From the NCBI RefSeq assembly GCF_022815645.1, contig NZ_JALGRO010000016.1, positions 1 to 64,000 on the forward strand: a DNA stretch of 64,000 bases, read 5' to 3'. The position numbers were made by a program, and so were the translations under genes. This document shows positions 32,929 through 40,476 of the stretch, piece after piece. Numbering within the stretch: the first letter of the stretch is position 1; the number at the start of each line of letters is the position of its first letter. The stretch is from Curtobacterium sp. VKM Ac-2922 (GTDB lineage Bacteria; Actinomycetota; Actinomycetes; Actinomycetales; Microbacteriaceae). The notes beneath the pieces were generated by a model, which was given only the letters and a program-made list of their open reading frames with translations, was not told where the DNA came from and ran no database searches.

Positions 32929-34263
32929 TCACTTGCCGGCGGCCTGGTTGTAGGACGCGATCTGCGACTTCGCCTGCTGCTCGGCAGTCTGCATCGTGGC
33001 GCGGACGTCCGCGCCCTCGACCACGCGGTTGAACGCGCCGATCACCGTGGCGCGCACGGTCGGGAACGCGCCGGTCACGCAGCCGGCAGCCGCGGTGCTC
33101 GACGGGTCGGCCGTCAGCTGCTGGTACATGGTCGCGACGTTCGGGTCCGCCAGGGACTGCTTGCCGACGCTGGTGTCCGCTGCCCCGGTGTCCATCGCCA
33201 GGTAGCCGGTGGCCTTCGCCCACTTCGCCTGCACGTCGGGCGTCTGGAGCCACTTCGCGAAGTCGAACGACGCCTTCTGCTGGGCGGACGAGTGGCCCTT
33301 GCCGGAGATCCACAGCGCGTTGCCGCCGATGACCTGCCCGGCGTCCGACGACGACGCGGTGGTCGGGAACCGGGCGACGACGGACTTCGAGCCGTCCGGG
33401 TCGACCGTCGTGTACGCGCCGGACGAGGTCAGGAGCATGCCGACCTTGCCGCTGGCGAAGGCCGAGTTCATCGCGGCGGAGTCGGCGCCCGGGTTGAGCG
33501 CGACACCCTGCTGGTAGAGCGACTGCAGCGTCGTCATGAAGTCGACCTGCGTGTCCGAGGTCAGGGAGACGCCCGTCACCGTCTTCGACCCGCGGCCGTT
33601 GTCCGGCGTGCAGAACGCCTTGCCACCGGAGGCCGACAGCTCCTCGAGCATCCACGAGTCGCCAATGTTCATGCTGAAGCCGTAGGCGCCGCTGGCCTGG
33701 TGGATCCGCTTCGCCCACGTCGCGACCTCGGCCAGGGTCTTCGGCGGCGAGGACGGGTCGAGGCCGGCCTTCGTGGCGAGCGCCTTGTCGATGTACAGCA
33801 CCGGCATCGAGACCGAGAACGGCATCGCTGCCAGCCCGTCCTTGCCGCTGTAGTAGCGCTTGGCGGCGGGGGCCATCGTCGAGGTGTCGACCTTGCCCAG
33901 CGTCGACGGTGCCACGGTCTGCCCGGAGTCCATCATGAAGCCGGTCGAGACGTCGTTCATCATGAGCAGGTCGGGCGTCGACGAGGACTGCACCGCGGCG
34001 GTGTACTTCGTCTGCACCGCGGCGTAGTCGCCCTGGAACGACGCCTTCACGGTGGCGTGGTCGGTGTTGTCGGCGTTGTACTCGCTGACGAGCGAGTCAA
34101 GCTCGGTGGCCGCGGGACCGGCCATGGCGTGCCAGAACTGCACCGTGACGGGGCCGGACGACGCGGGGCTGGCGGACCCGGAGGCGGAGCACCCGGTCAG
34201 GGCGACGGCGACTGCGGCGGTGACGCCGAGCACGAGGACGGCGGAGGAACGGCGAGACGGCAT
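32929..34263 (-). CDS. UgpB-like ABC transporter substrate-binding lipoprotein
   Basis: A 444-residue family 1 solute-binding lipoprotein. Start ATG 34263 gives MPSRRSSA, a hydrophobic core and lipobox LTGC with Cys25. VQFWHAMAGPAATELDSLVSEYN at about 40-62 and DVSTGFMMDSG are very like UgpB, the glycerol-3-phosphate/glycerophosphodiester binding protein, so an organic phosphate ester or a related polyol is a plausible ligand. It is the third gene of an operon with two permeases and no ATPase. The operator and PHO-box context supports the phosphate link. A plain oligosaccharide ligand remains possible. Confidence 0.88.
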   Translation of the reverse strand: MPSRRSSAVLVLGVTAAVAVALTGCSASGSASPASSGPVTVQFWHAMAGPAATELDSLVSEYNADNTDHATVKASFQGDYAAVQTKYTAAVQSSSTPDLLMMNDVSTGFMMDSGQTVAPSTLGKVDTSTMAPAAKRYYSGKDGLAAMPFSVSMPVLYIDKALATKAGLDPSSPPKTLAEVATWAKRIHQASGAYGFSMNIGDSWMLEELSASGGKAFCTPDNGRGSKTVTGVSLTSDTQVDFMTTLQSLYQQGVALNPGADSAAMNSAFASGKVGMLLTSSGAYTTVDPDGSKSVVARFPTTASSSDAGQVIGGNALWISGKGHSSAQQKASFDFAKWLQTPDVQAKWAKATGYLAMDTGAADTSVGKQSLADPNVATMYQQLTADPSSTAAAGCVTGAFPTVRATVIGAFNRVVEGADVRATMQTAEQQAKSQIASYNQAAGK

Positions 34264-34331
34264 GGGGCTGCTTCCTGTCGTGGGAGTGGGTGTGGTGGGG
34301 ATGCGTGGTGCGGGGACGGATGCGGGGCGGG

Positions 34332-35162
34332 TCACTTGAGTGCGCCGGCGGTCAGGCCACCGGCCAGCAACCGCTGGGCGAGCAGGACCAGGACCAGCAC
34401 GGGGAGCGTGACCATCGCCGCCCCGGCCAGCACGACCCCGACGTCCGAGGCCTGGGCGTCCGCCAGCTGGGCGATCCCGACCTGCACGGTGCGGTTCTCG
34501 GGCGAGTTCGTCACCAGCAGCGGCCAGAAGAACCCGTTCCACGCGGCCGTGGCGGACACCAGGGTCACGGACACCAGGGTCGGCCGGGTGATCGGCAGCA
34601 GCATCGACCGGATGAAGCGGAAGTGCCCGGCACCGTCGAGCACGGCGGCTTCGCGCAGCTCGTCGGGGAAGCTCAGGAACGCCTGGCGGAACAGGAAGAT
34701 CGTCAGCGCCGAGGCGACGAAGGGCAGGAACACGACCAGCAGGGTGTCGATGAGGTGCCACGACGACACGGTCAGGTAGTTCGCGATGAGGGTCGTCTCG
34801 CCCGGGATCATCATGCTGGCGAGCAGCACGAGGAACAGTGCGCGGGTCCCCCGCATCCGGCAGAACACCAGCGCGTACGCGGTCATGATGCCGATCGTGA
34901 CCTGCAGCACCGTCTGGCAGAGCGTCACGACGACGCTGTTCAGGAACTGCTGGCCGAGCGGCACGACCTGGGTGGCACGGACCAGGTTGTCGAGCGTCAG
35001 GTGGATCGGGAGCAGTCCGGGGAGGCCCTGCTCCAGGAAGCGGGTCGGCGTCAGTGCGCCCTCGAACACGTAGTACAGCGGGAAGCACACGACGACGACC
35101 GCGACGACGAGCCAGGCGTACACGAACGCGCTGCGGAAGCGGCGGGCGGTGACCGGGCGCAT
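34332..35162 (-). CDS. UgpE/MalG-type ABC transporter permease
   Basis: A 276-residue six-helix permease with the EAA docking loop (EAAVLDGAGHFRFIRSMLLP, about residues 172-191) and a C-terminus ending AGGLTAGALK. ATG 35162 shares its A with the stop of the upstream permease (TGATG), a coupled pair. Together with the preceding gene it forms the membrane pore for the UgpB-like binding protein. The 68-bp gap to the binding-protein gene holds only its GC-rich leader; no strong hairpin was noticed there. Confidence 0.92.
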   Translation of the reverse strand: MRPVTARRFRSAFVYAWLVVAVVVVCFPLYYVFEGALTPTRFLEQGLPGLLPIHLTLDNLVRATQVVPLGQQFLNSVVVTLCQTVLQVTIGIMTAYALVFCRMRGTRALFLVLLASMMIPGETTLIANYLTVSSWHLIDTLLVVFLPFVASALTIFLFRQAFLSFPDELREAAVLDGAGHFRFIRSMLLPITRPTLVSVTLVSATAAWNGFFWPLLVTNSPENRTVQVGIAQLADAQASDVGVVLAGAAMVTLPVLVLVLLAQRLLAGGLTAGALK

Positions 35163-36103
35163 CAGTAGTTCACCCGCTTCTCGAGCACGCCGAACTGCAC
35201 GAGCGACAGCCCGAGCACCAGCAGGAACAGCATGACCCCGAGCGCGGCGGCGAGCCCGAAGTTCGCACTCGCCGAGCCGAACGCCTGCTGGTAGATCGCG
35301 TAGACCAGGGTCCGCGACGAGTTCGCCGGGCCGCCCCCGGTCAGGATCTGGATCTGGCCGAAGGTCGTCAGCGCCTCGACGGTGCCCGTGACGACCACGA
35401 AGAACAGCGTCGGCGTCACGAGCGGCAGCGACACCGACCAGAACGTGCGCACCGGTCCGGCGCCGTCCAGGTGCGCGGCTTCGACGACGTCCTGGTCGAT
35501 CGCCCCGAAGGCCCCGACCAGCAGCAGGACGGTGAACCCGAGCGAGCCCCAGACCGTGACGACGATGACGCTCGCCAGGGCCCAATGGGTGTCCGTCAGC
35601 CACGGCACGCCCTGACCGCCGGACTGCCGGATGACCGTGTTGACCAGGCCGGTGCCCGGCGCGAGCATCGCCGCGAACGCGACCGACCCCGCCGACACCG
35701 AGACGACCATCGGCGAGGTGAGCAGCGCCTGGAACACCGCGGTCCCCCGCAGCTTGGCGGTGAGCGGCACGACGATGAGCAGCCCGAACACGATCCGGCC
35801 CGCGACGACCCCCGTGCAGAACAGCGCGGTGTTGCCCATCGTCTGGGCGAAGTCCGGGTCGGTGAGGGTCCGGACGTAGTTCTGCAGACCGACCGACCCG
35901 GCGGGCTGGCCGAAGATGTCGGTGCCCTGCGTGCTGAGCACGATGACGCGCACGAGTGGGTAGAACACGAACACGCCGAACACGACCAGCGCGGGCAGCA
36001 GCAGGACAGTGCCGACGCGGCGGTCGGACCGCAGCCAGGCACCCGATGTCGGTGCGGGGCGGGCGGGACCGGCGAGCAGGCCGGGCCGGACGGAGACCGT
36101 CAT
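35162..36103 (-). CDS. UgpA/MalF-type ABC transporter permease
   Basis: A 313-residue permease, first gene of the Ugp-like operon. Six or so helices begin at residue 30, and the EAA loop EAAHLDGAGPVRTFWSVSLP is at about 213-232. ATG 36103 has an upstream GGAGGT. Its promoter region carries the TAGGGAACGTTCCCTA palindrome shared with the 2H phosphoesterase promoter at 43665, so the LacI protein encoded at 41962 is the predicted repressor of this operon. Confidence 0.92.
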   Translation of the reverse strand: MTVSVRPGLLAGPARPAPTSGAWLRSDRRVGTVLLLPALVVFGVFVFYPLVRVIVLSTQGTDIFGQPAGSVGLQNYVRTLTDPDFAQTMGNTALFCTGVVAGRIVFGLLIVVPLTAKLRGTAVFQALLTSPMVVSVSAGSVAFAAMLAPGTGLVNTVIRQSGGQGVPWLTDTHWALASVIVVTVWGSLGFTVLLLVGAFGAIDQDVVEAAHLDGAGPVRTFWSVSLPLVTPTLFFVVVTGTVEALTTFGQIQILTGGGPANSSRTLVYAIYQQAFGSASANFGLAAALGVMLFLLVLGLSLVQFGVLEKRVNY

Positions 36104-36121
36104 GGGGTGTCCACCTCCGAG

Positions 36122-36183
36122 TAGGGAACGTTCCCTATCCGGGAACGGACTCCACTGTGCGGGCGGTCCGGTGAGCCGGTCAA
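36122..36183 (-). promoter_or_regulatory. promoter of the Ugp-like operon with LacI operator
   Basis: On the minus strand, -35 TTGACC (36183-36178), an 18-bp spacer and -10 CACAGT (36159-36154). The perfect palindrome TAGGGAACGTTCCCTA (36122-36137) lies about ten bases downstream of the expected start site, a standard roadblock position. The same 16 bp occur at 43667-43682. Confidence 0.75.
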
Positions 36184-36209
36184 GCGCGGTCAGCGACCGG
36201 CCGCCGTCC

Positions 36210-36317
36210 GTTCACGCCGTGTTCAACGGACGCGGGCACCGACCCAGCAGGGAGTCGTGTGCACGACACGGTCGTTCACCGCCGGTTCCACCGACGGGCC
36301 ACGGCGGTTCACCGTCC
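36210..36317 (+). promoter_or_regulatory. PHO-box-like 11-bp direct repeats upstream of the IMPase gene
   Basis: GTTCACGCCGT (36210-36220) is followed at once by GTTCAACGGAC (36221-36231). A second array has GTTCACCGCCG (36274-36284) and GTTCCACCGAC (36285-36295), and GTTCACCGTCC (36307-36317), which is exactly in 11-base phase (offset 33). Actinobacterial PhoP boxes are 11-nt direct repeats with the core GTTCACC. The last unit overlaps the -35 position of a -10 TACACC (36334-36339), six bases before ATG 36346. Confidence 0.75.
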
Positions 36318-36345
36318 ACGTCGGCCGTGCCGCTACACCGGGGGC

Positions 36346-37242
36346 ATGAGTCACTCCCCCGATGCCCCCGCACCAGCGGCGCTCCGAGCCGCCGCCGAGA
36401 CCGCCTGCCGCCAGGTCGCCCCGCAGCTGCTCGCCGCGTTCCGCGCCGACATGACCGTGGCGACCAAGCGCGACGCCCACGACGTCGTCACCGTGCACGA
36501 CCGCGCGGCCGAGGAGACGATCACCCGGTCGCTGACGTCGGCGTTCCCCGGGTCGGTCGTGCTGGGCGAAGAGGGCGGCAGCACGGGGGACGCCGGACTG
36601 CGGTGGATCGTCGACCCGATCGACGGCACCGCGAACTTCGCGCGCGGTCTGGCGTACTGGTGCGTCTCGATCGCGGCCGAGGTCGACGGGGTCGTCGTGG
36701 CCGGGGTGGTGTACGACCCGGTCGCCGACCACCTGTTCGCCGCCGACGACACCGGCGCCACGCTGGACGGCGCGCCGATCCGTGCTGCCGCCCTGCCCGA
36801 GGCCGATGCCACGGTCCTGACGAGCTTCCCCGTCCAGCAGGACCTCGAGCTGCTGGGCGAGGACGCCGCGTTCGCCCTGCTGCGCGAGATGACCCTGCGC
36901 TACCGACACCACCACAGCACGGGCAGCGGCGCCCTCAACCTGGCACACGTCGCCGCCGGCTGGTCCGACGTCACGATGGGCTTCGCGACGCACGCGTGGG
37001 ACGTCGCCGCCGGTGCGTTCGTCCTGCAGCAGGCCGGCGGGTGGTTCCACGGCAGCGTCGGCGGCGCCCCGACCGACCGACCGCAGGACGCCGAGGACTA
37101 CGTCGCCGGCGGTGGCGGCGACGAGCACGGCTTCCTGGTGGATCGGGTCCGCGCACTCTCGGCGACGATCGTTCACCGCGCGTCCGCCACCGGTTCGCCC
37201 ACCGTCGCTAGCGTGCGGAGCCGTGCAGAACCCTCTTCGTGA
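36346..37242 (+). CDS. inositol-monophosphatase-family phosphatase
   Basis: A 298-residue magnesium-dependent phosphomonoesterase. Metal sites are DAHDVVTVHD (about 42-51), GEEGG (74-78), WIVDPIDGTANFARG (87-101) and HAWDVAAGAFVLQQAGG (about 216-232), the full family set. It may dephosphorylate inositol phosphate, histidinol phosphate, PAP or a phosphorylated product imported by the divergent Ugp-like transporter; substrate choice is not readable. ATG 36346 is six bases after a -10 box, suggesting leaderless translation. Preceded by PHO-box-like repeats. The 3' end carries the PHO box of the next gene. Confidence 0.9.
   Translation: MSHSPDAPAPAALRAAAETACRQVAPQLLAAFRADMTVATKRDAHDVVTVHDRAAEETITRSLTSAFPGSVVLGEEGGSTGDAGLRWIVDPIDGTANFARGLAYWCVSIAAEVDGVVVAGVVYDPVADHLFAADDTGATLDGAPIRAAALPEADATVLTSFPVQQDLELLGEDAAFALLREMTLRYRHHHSTGSGALNLAHVAAGWSDVTMGFATHAWDVAAGAFVLQQAGGWFHGSVGGAPTDRPQDAEDYVAGGGGDEHGFLVDRVRALSATIVHRASATGSPTVASVRSRAEPSS
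37171..37214 (+). promoter_or_regulatory. PHO-box-like triple repeat and promoter of the metallophosphoesterase gene
   Basis: Three contiguous 11-bp units, GTTCACCGCGC (37171-37181), GTCCGCCACCG (37182-37192) and GTTCGCCCACC (37193-37203), occupy the -35 region of -10 TAGCGT (37209-37214). The GTG start follows after eight bases (37223). This is the layout of PhoP-activated promoters. It lies inside the last codons of the IMPase gene. Confidence 0.7.
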
Positions 37243-39157
37243 CGATGCCCGGAACCCCCTCTCGCGCCGCGGTTTCCTGGTCGGGACCGGCCTGGCCGGT
37301 GCCGCCGGGATCGCCGCCTCGGCCGGCCTGCCAGACGGTGCGGCGGCGGCCGATGCGCTGACCGCCCCCGCCGCGGCGGGGACACCGCCGACCGCCGCCG
37401 CACAGACAGCGGCCTCGTCGGGGCGTCCGGGCCGCTGGCGTCCGGACACCGCATCGCCGCGGTTCACCGTGGCCGTGATGCCGGACACGCAGTACATGTT
37501 CGACGGCGCCGCGGTCGACCCCGCCCCGATGCGCGCCTCGATGGAGTACGTCGTCCGTGAACAGACGCGGCACAACACCGTGTTCCTGGTGCACCTCGGC
37601 GACCTGACCCAGAACGGCGCCGCGTCCGAGATGCAGGCAGCCGGTGCCGTGTTCGACGTGCTGGACCGTGCGGGAGCGCCCTACAGCGTGCTCGCCGGCA
37701 ACCACGACGTGGTGTCGTCGACGGACGACCAGCGCGGCCCGACCCCGTACCTCGACGTCTTCGGGCCGAAGCGGTTCCGGCGGGCGCCCGGCTTCATCGG
37801 TTCGAGCCCGGACGGCTACAACACCGCGCACGCCTTCACGGCCGCCGGACGCGAGTGGGTCGTCCTGGCGCTCGACTGGAAGACGAGTGCGAGCGGTCTC
37901 GCCTGGGCCCGCTCCGTGCTCGCCGCCCGCCCGCACGCGCCCGTGATCCTGACGACCCACGCGATCGTCGACTCGGACGCCTCCGGAGGCGCCGTGTTCG
38001 ACGTGTACGGCCAGCAGCTGTGGGACACGTTCATCGCCGATCAGGACCAGGTGTTCCTGACGCTGAACGGCCACTACTGGGGGCCGGGTCGCACAACCCG
38101 GAAGAACGCCGCCGGCCACGACGTCGAGCTGCACCTGACGAACTACCAGAACCGGTACTACGGCGGCGCCGCGATGATCCGGCTGTACCACGTGGACCTC
38201 GACCGGAACGTGATCGACGTCGAGACCCTGTCGCCGTTCGTGCTCGGTGGCGGCCTGGGCGACGACAACGCGCTGGCAGACGAGGAACGCACCCTGAGCG
38301 GCGACGTCGACCGGTTCACGGTGGCCGTGGACTTCACCGCGCGCTTCGCGGGCTTCGCGCCGGTCGCACCACGGGCCTCCCGTCCGGCGTCCGCGATGCT
38401 GGTGCCGGGGACGATGGCGTACTGGCGCTTCGACGGCACCACCGACGGCGCAACGGTCGCCCCCGCGACGCGGGTCCGTGACCAGACCGGCCGCGGCAAC
38501 GACCTGGTCGTCGCGCAGCGTCCCGGAGCCGTGCCGGGCGCGCTGCGCTGGTCGAGCGCGCACCACCCGGACCAGCCGGGCGCCGGCAGCCTGGCGCTGC
38601 AGGGTGGCAAGCCCGGTGGAGACCACCTGCTGACGGTCGACGGCGCGCCGATCAACCGCGCACGGTTCGCGGACGGGTACACCGTCGAGGCGTTCTTCCT
38701 GCTGCCGACCACGTTCGACCCGGACGCCAACGGGTTCAGCGCGCTGTTCTCGCAGTCCTCGAGCGCCGGTGACGTCGGGAAGGCCCGCTCGGACGACGGG
38801 GACCCGCAGGAGCCCGCGGTCACCCTGAGTCTGTCCGGCGACCGCGAGCTGCAGTGGTGCGTGTACCCGACCAGCCAGGACGGATCACTGACGAACTGGG
38901 GCCACGAGCTGCCGCTCGGCCGCTGGTGGCACGTCGCGGTGGTCAACGACCGGTCGCACACGGTCATGTACGTGGACGGGTGCCCCGTCGTGCGGAACCC
39001 GTCGACCCGGAACCGCGGCCTGAGCACCGCCGGACAGCCCTGGCTGCTGGGCGGCTACCGGTACGGCGGCGTGCTCGACCAGGTGTTCGTCGGGTCGATC
39101 GGCGACGTCCGGGTCGTCGGCCGGGCGCTGCGCCCCGAGGAGTTCATGATCACCTGA
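37223..39157 (+). CDS. Tat-exported calcineurin-like metallophosphoesterase with C-terminal LamG domain
   Basis: A 644-residue secreted enzyme. A Tat signal lies at the N-terminus (SRRGFLVGTGLAGAAG, twin Arg at 15-16). The metallophosphatase core shows MPDTQYM (about 86), HLGDLTQNG (about 124), GNHD (about 159), THAI (about 246) and NGHYWG (about 282). From about residue 395 a concanavalin/LamG-type domain follows (MAYWRFDG, YTVEAFFLL, WWHVAVVND, MYVDGCPV), a likely carbohydrate or surface binder. GTG 37223 follows the PHO-box promoter. It should release phosphate from extracellular esters. The inter-domain linker contains half a terminator palindrome (38371-38387). Confidence 0.9.
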   Translation: MQNPLRDDARNPLSRRGFLVGTGLAGAAGIAASAGLPDGAAAADALTAPAAAGTPPTAAAQTAASSGRPGRWRPDTASPRFTVAVMPDTQYMFDGAAVDPAPMRASMEYVVREQTRHNTVFLVHLGDLTQNGAASEMQAAGAVFDVLDRAGAPYSVLAGNHDVVSSTDDQRGPTPYLDVFGPKRFRRAPGFIGSSPDGYNTAHAFTAAGREWVVLALDWKTSASGLAWARSVLAARPHAPVILTTHAIVDSDASGGAVFDVYGQQLWDTFIADQDQVFLTLNGHYWGPGRTTRKNAAGHDVELHLTNYQNRYYGGAAMIRLYHVDLDRNVIDVETLSPFVLGGGLGDDNALADEERTLSGDVDRFTVAVDFTARFAGFAPVAPRASRPASAMLVPGTMAYWRFDGTTDGATVAPATRVRDQTGRGNDLVVAQRPGAVPGALRWSSAHHPDQPGAGSLALQGGKPGGDHLLTVDGAPINRARFADGYTVEAFFLLPTTFDPDANGFSALFSQSSSAGDVGKARSDDGDPQEPAVTLSLSGDRELQWCVYPTSQDGSLTNWGHELPLGRWWHVAVVNDRSHTVMYVDGCPVVRNPSTRNRGLSTAGQPWLLGGYRYGGVLDQVFVGSIGDVRVVGRALRPEEFMIT

Positions 39158-39170
39158 CACGGGCGCGGGC

Positions 39171-39238
39171 GTGTGCGTGTGCGTGTGCGTCCCCGCGCTC
39201 GCGCTCGCGCTCGTGCTCGTGCTCGTGCTCGTGCTCGT
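39171..39238. repeat. hexanucleotide microsatellites between the phosphoesterase and marR
   Basis: GTGTGC repeated three times (39171-39190), then GCGCTC/GTGCTC units about seven times (39195-39238). On the minus strand this is the same GAGCAC hexamer found in thuA, here immediately beyond the marR stop codon. Replication slippage could change the spacing of these convergent gene ends. Confidence 0.85.
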
Positions 39239-39708
39239 CAGCGGGAGGCGGACACGCTGTCCAGTCCCGCCGCGAGACGCACGAACCGGGTGCCGATCCG
39301 TTCCCAGTCACCGTGCGGGAACGCGTCCTCGAACACCGAGAAGTAGACCGACCGGACCCGCTCACGACACCGTTCCCCCGCGACGCCGAGCCGGACGAGC
39401 ACGCTGCGGCGGTCGTCCGGGTTGGGGACGGACACGACGATGTCCCGGGGCGTCAGGCGGTTGAGCATGATCGTCACGGCCCCGGTGGTGACGTCGAGCG
39501 CGCGGGCGACCCGGGTCGGTGTGAGCCCGCCGGTGTCCGGCCCGGACAGCAGCAGCACCAGACGGATGTCGGTCTCGTTGAGGCCCTCGTCCGCCAGCAG
39601 GCGGCGCAGGACACGCAGGTGCGCGAGCTCGAACTGACGGAACGCGCTGAGCAGCTCGTCGAAGGTCTCGTCGTCGTCGCGCAGACCGCGATCCGTGTGC
39701 GCGTCCAT
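39238..39708 (-). CDS. MarR-family transcriptional regulator
   Basis: A 156-residue winged-helix regulator: helix-turn-helix at about 63-85 (TPTRVARALDVTTGAVTIML) and wing NPDDRRSVLVRL. ATG 39708. It diverges from the TasA-like/SipW-like pair, with several inverted repeats in the intergenic region, so it may regulate that surface-protein operon. Its stop lies in a GAGCAC microsatellite. Had the stop been lost, the frame would continue into a Glu-His repeat like the tail of the ThuA protein. Confidence 0.9.
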   Translation of the reverse strand: MDAHTDRGLRDDDETFDELLSAFRQFELAHLRVLRRLLADEGLNETDIRLVLLLSGPDTGGLTPTRVARALDVTTGAVTIMLNRLTPRDIVVSVPNPDDRRSVLVRLGVAGERCRERVRSVYFSVFEDAFPHGDWERIGTRFVRLAAGLDSVSASR

Positions 39709-39725
39709 GTCGACGACACTAGTCG

Positions 39726-39792
39726 ATCACCTGAGTGCTCTTTCCGAGTTTCCTGGACATCAGGTGATTGAGCGAGTAGTTTAGGTACTCAA
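39726..39792. promoter_or_regulatory. inverted repeats between marR and the TasA-like gene
   Basis: ATCACCTGA (39726-39734) is inverted as TCAGGTGAT (39760-39768) 25 bp away. GAGTA-N7-TACTC (39774-39790) is a MarR-sized palindrome, nested in TTGAG...CTCAA (39768-39792). These are the best operator candidates for the MarR protein at both promoters. Confidence 0.55.
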
Positions 39793-39876
39793 CCACCTGT
39801 GCATCCCGTGTCATCCCTGGCGCGCTGCGGACACAGCCTCTCGTCGCTTCGTCGACACCTGCTCTGGAGCTGCCCC

Positions 39877-40476
39877 ATGCCCCGATCCATCCCCCTCACC
39901 GCGAAGATCATCGCCGGCGTCGGCATCCCGGTCGCGCTCGTCGCCTCTGGGCTGGTCGTCTCGACCGCGTCCTACTCCGCCTTCTCGGCGACCACCGCCA
40001 ACCCGACCAGCAACTGGTCGACCGGAACGGTCAGCCTGACCGACGACGACGCGAACACCGCGCTGTTCACGGCCACGAACCTCAAACCCGGATCGACCGG
40101 CACGAACTGCATCACCGTGACCTCGAACGGCTCGCTCGCGTCGGCCGTGAAGCTGTACGGCACAGCACCGAGCACGACGAACGCCCTGTCGTCGTACGTC
40201 ACCCTGACCGTGCTGCAGGGCACCGGCGGCGGCTTCGGGTCGTGCTCGGGATTCACCCCGCTGTCCACGAACGGCACGCTGTACTCCGGCACGCTCGCCG
40301 CCTTCGGGTCGGGCTCGAGCAACTACGCCACCGGGATCGGCACGTGGACGCCCACGGGCGCGACGCCGGAGTCCCGCGTGTACCAGGTGACGTACACCGT
40401 CGCCTCGTCCACCCCGAACACGGCCCAGGCCGGCTCCGCGGCACTCGGCCTGACCTGGGAAGCACAGAACAGCTAG
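39877..40476 (+). CDS. TasA/camelysin-like secreted protein with SipW-type signal
   Basis: A 199-residue secreted protein. After MPRSIPLTAK a hydrophobic helix (residues 11-33) ends in STASYSAFSATT, the pattern cleaved by SipW-type ER-like signal peptidases, and such a peptidase is encoded next. The mature part is Thr/Ser/Gly-rich beta-type sequence (NWSTGTVSLTDDD, ATNLKPGSTGTNCITVTSNG), as in TasA/CalY fibre or camelysin-like proteins. It probably forms a surface or matrix layer. ATG 39877 follows CTGGAG. It is co-transcribed with the peptidase, whose start abuts its stop. Confidence 0.87.
   Translation: MPRSIPLTAKIIAGVGIPVALVASGLVVSTASYSAFSATTANPTSNWSTGTVSLTDDDANTALFTATNLKPGSTGTNCITVTSNGSLASAVKLYGTAPSTTNALSSYVTLTVLQGTGGGFGSCSGFTPLSTNGTLYSGTLAAFGSGSSNYATGIGTWTPTGATPESRVYQVTYTVASSTPNTAQAGSAALGLTWEAQNS

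Noticed and set aside
36138-36210. PHO-box units oriented toward the Ugp-like operon
   Set aside because: TGACC-like motifs on the minus strand are spaced 10 and 8 bp, not 11, so they do not qualify; only the LacI operator is claimed for this promoter.
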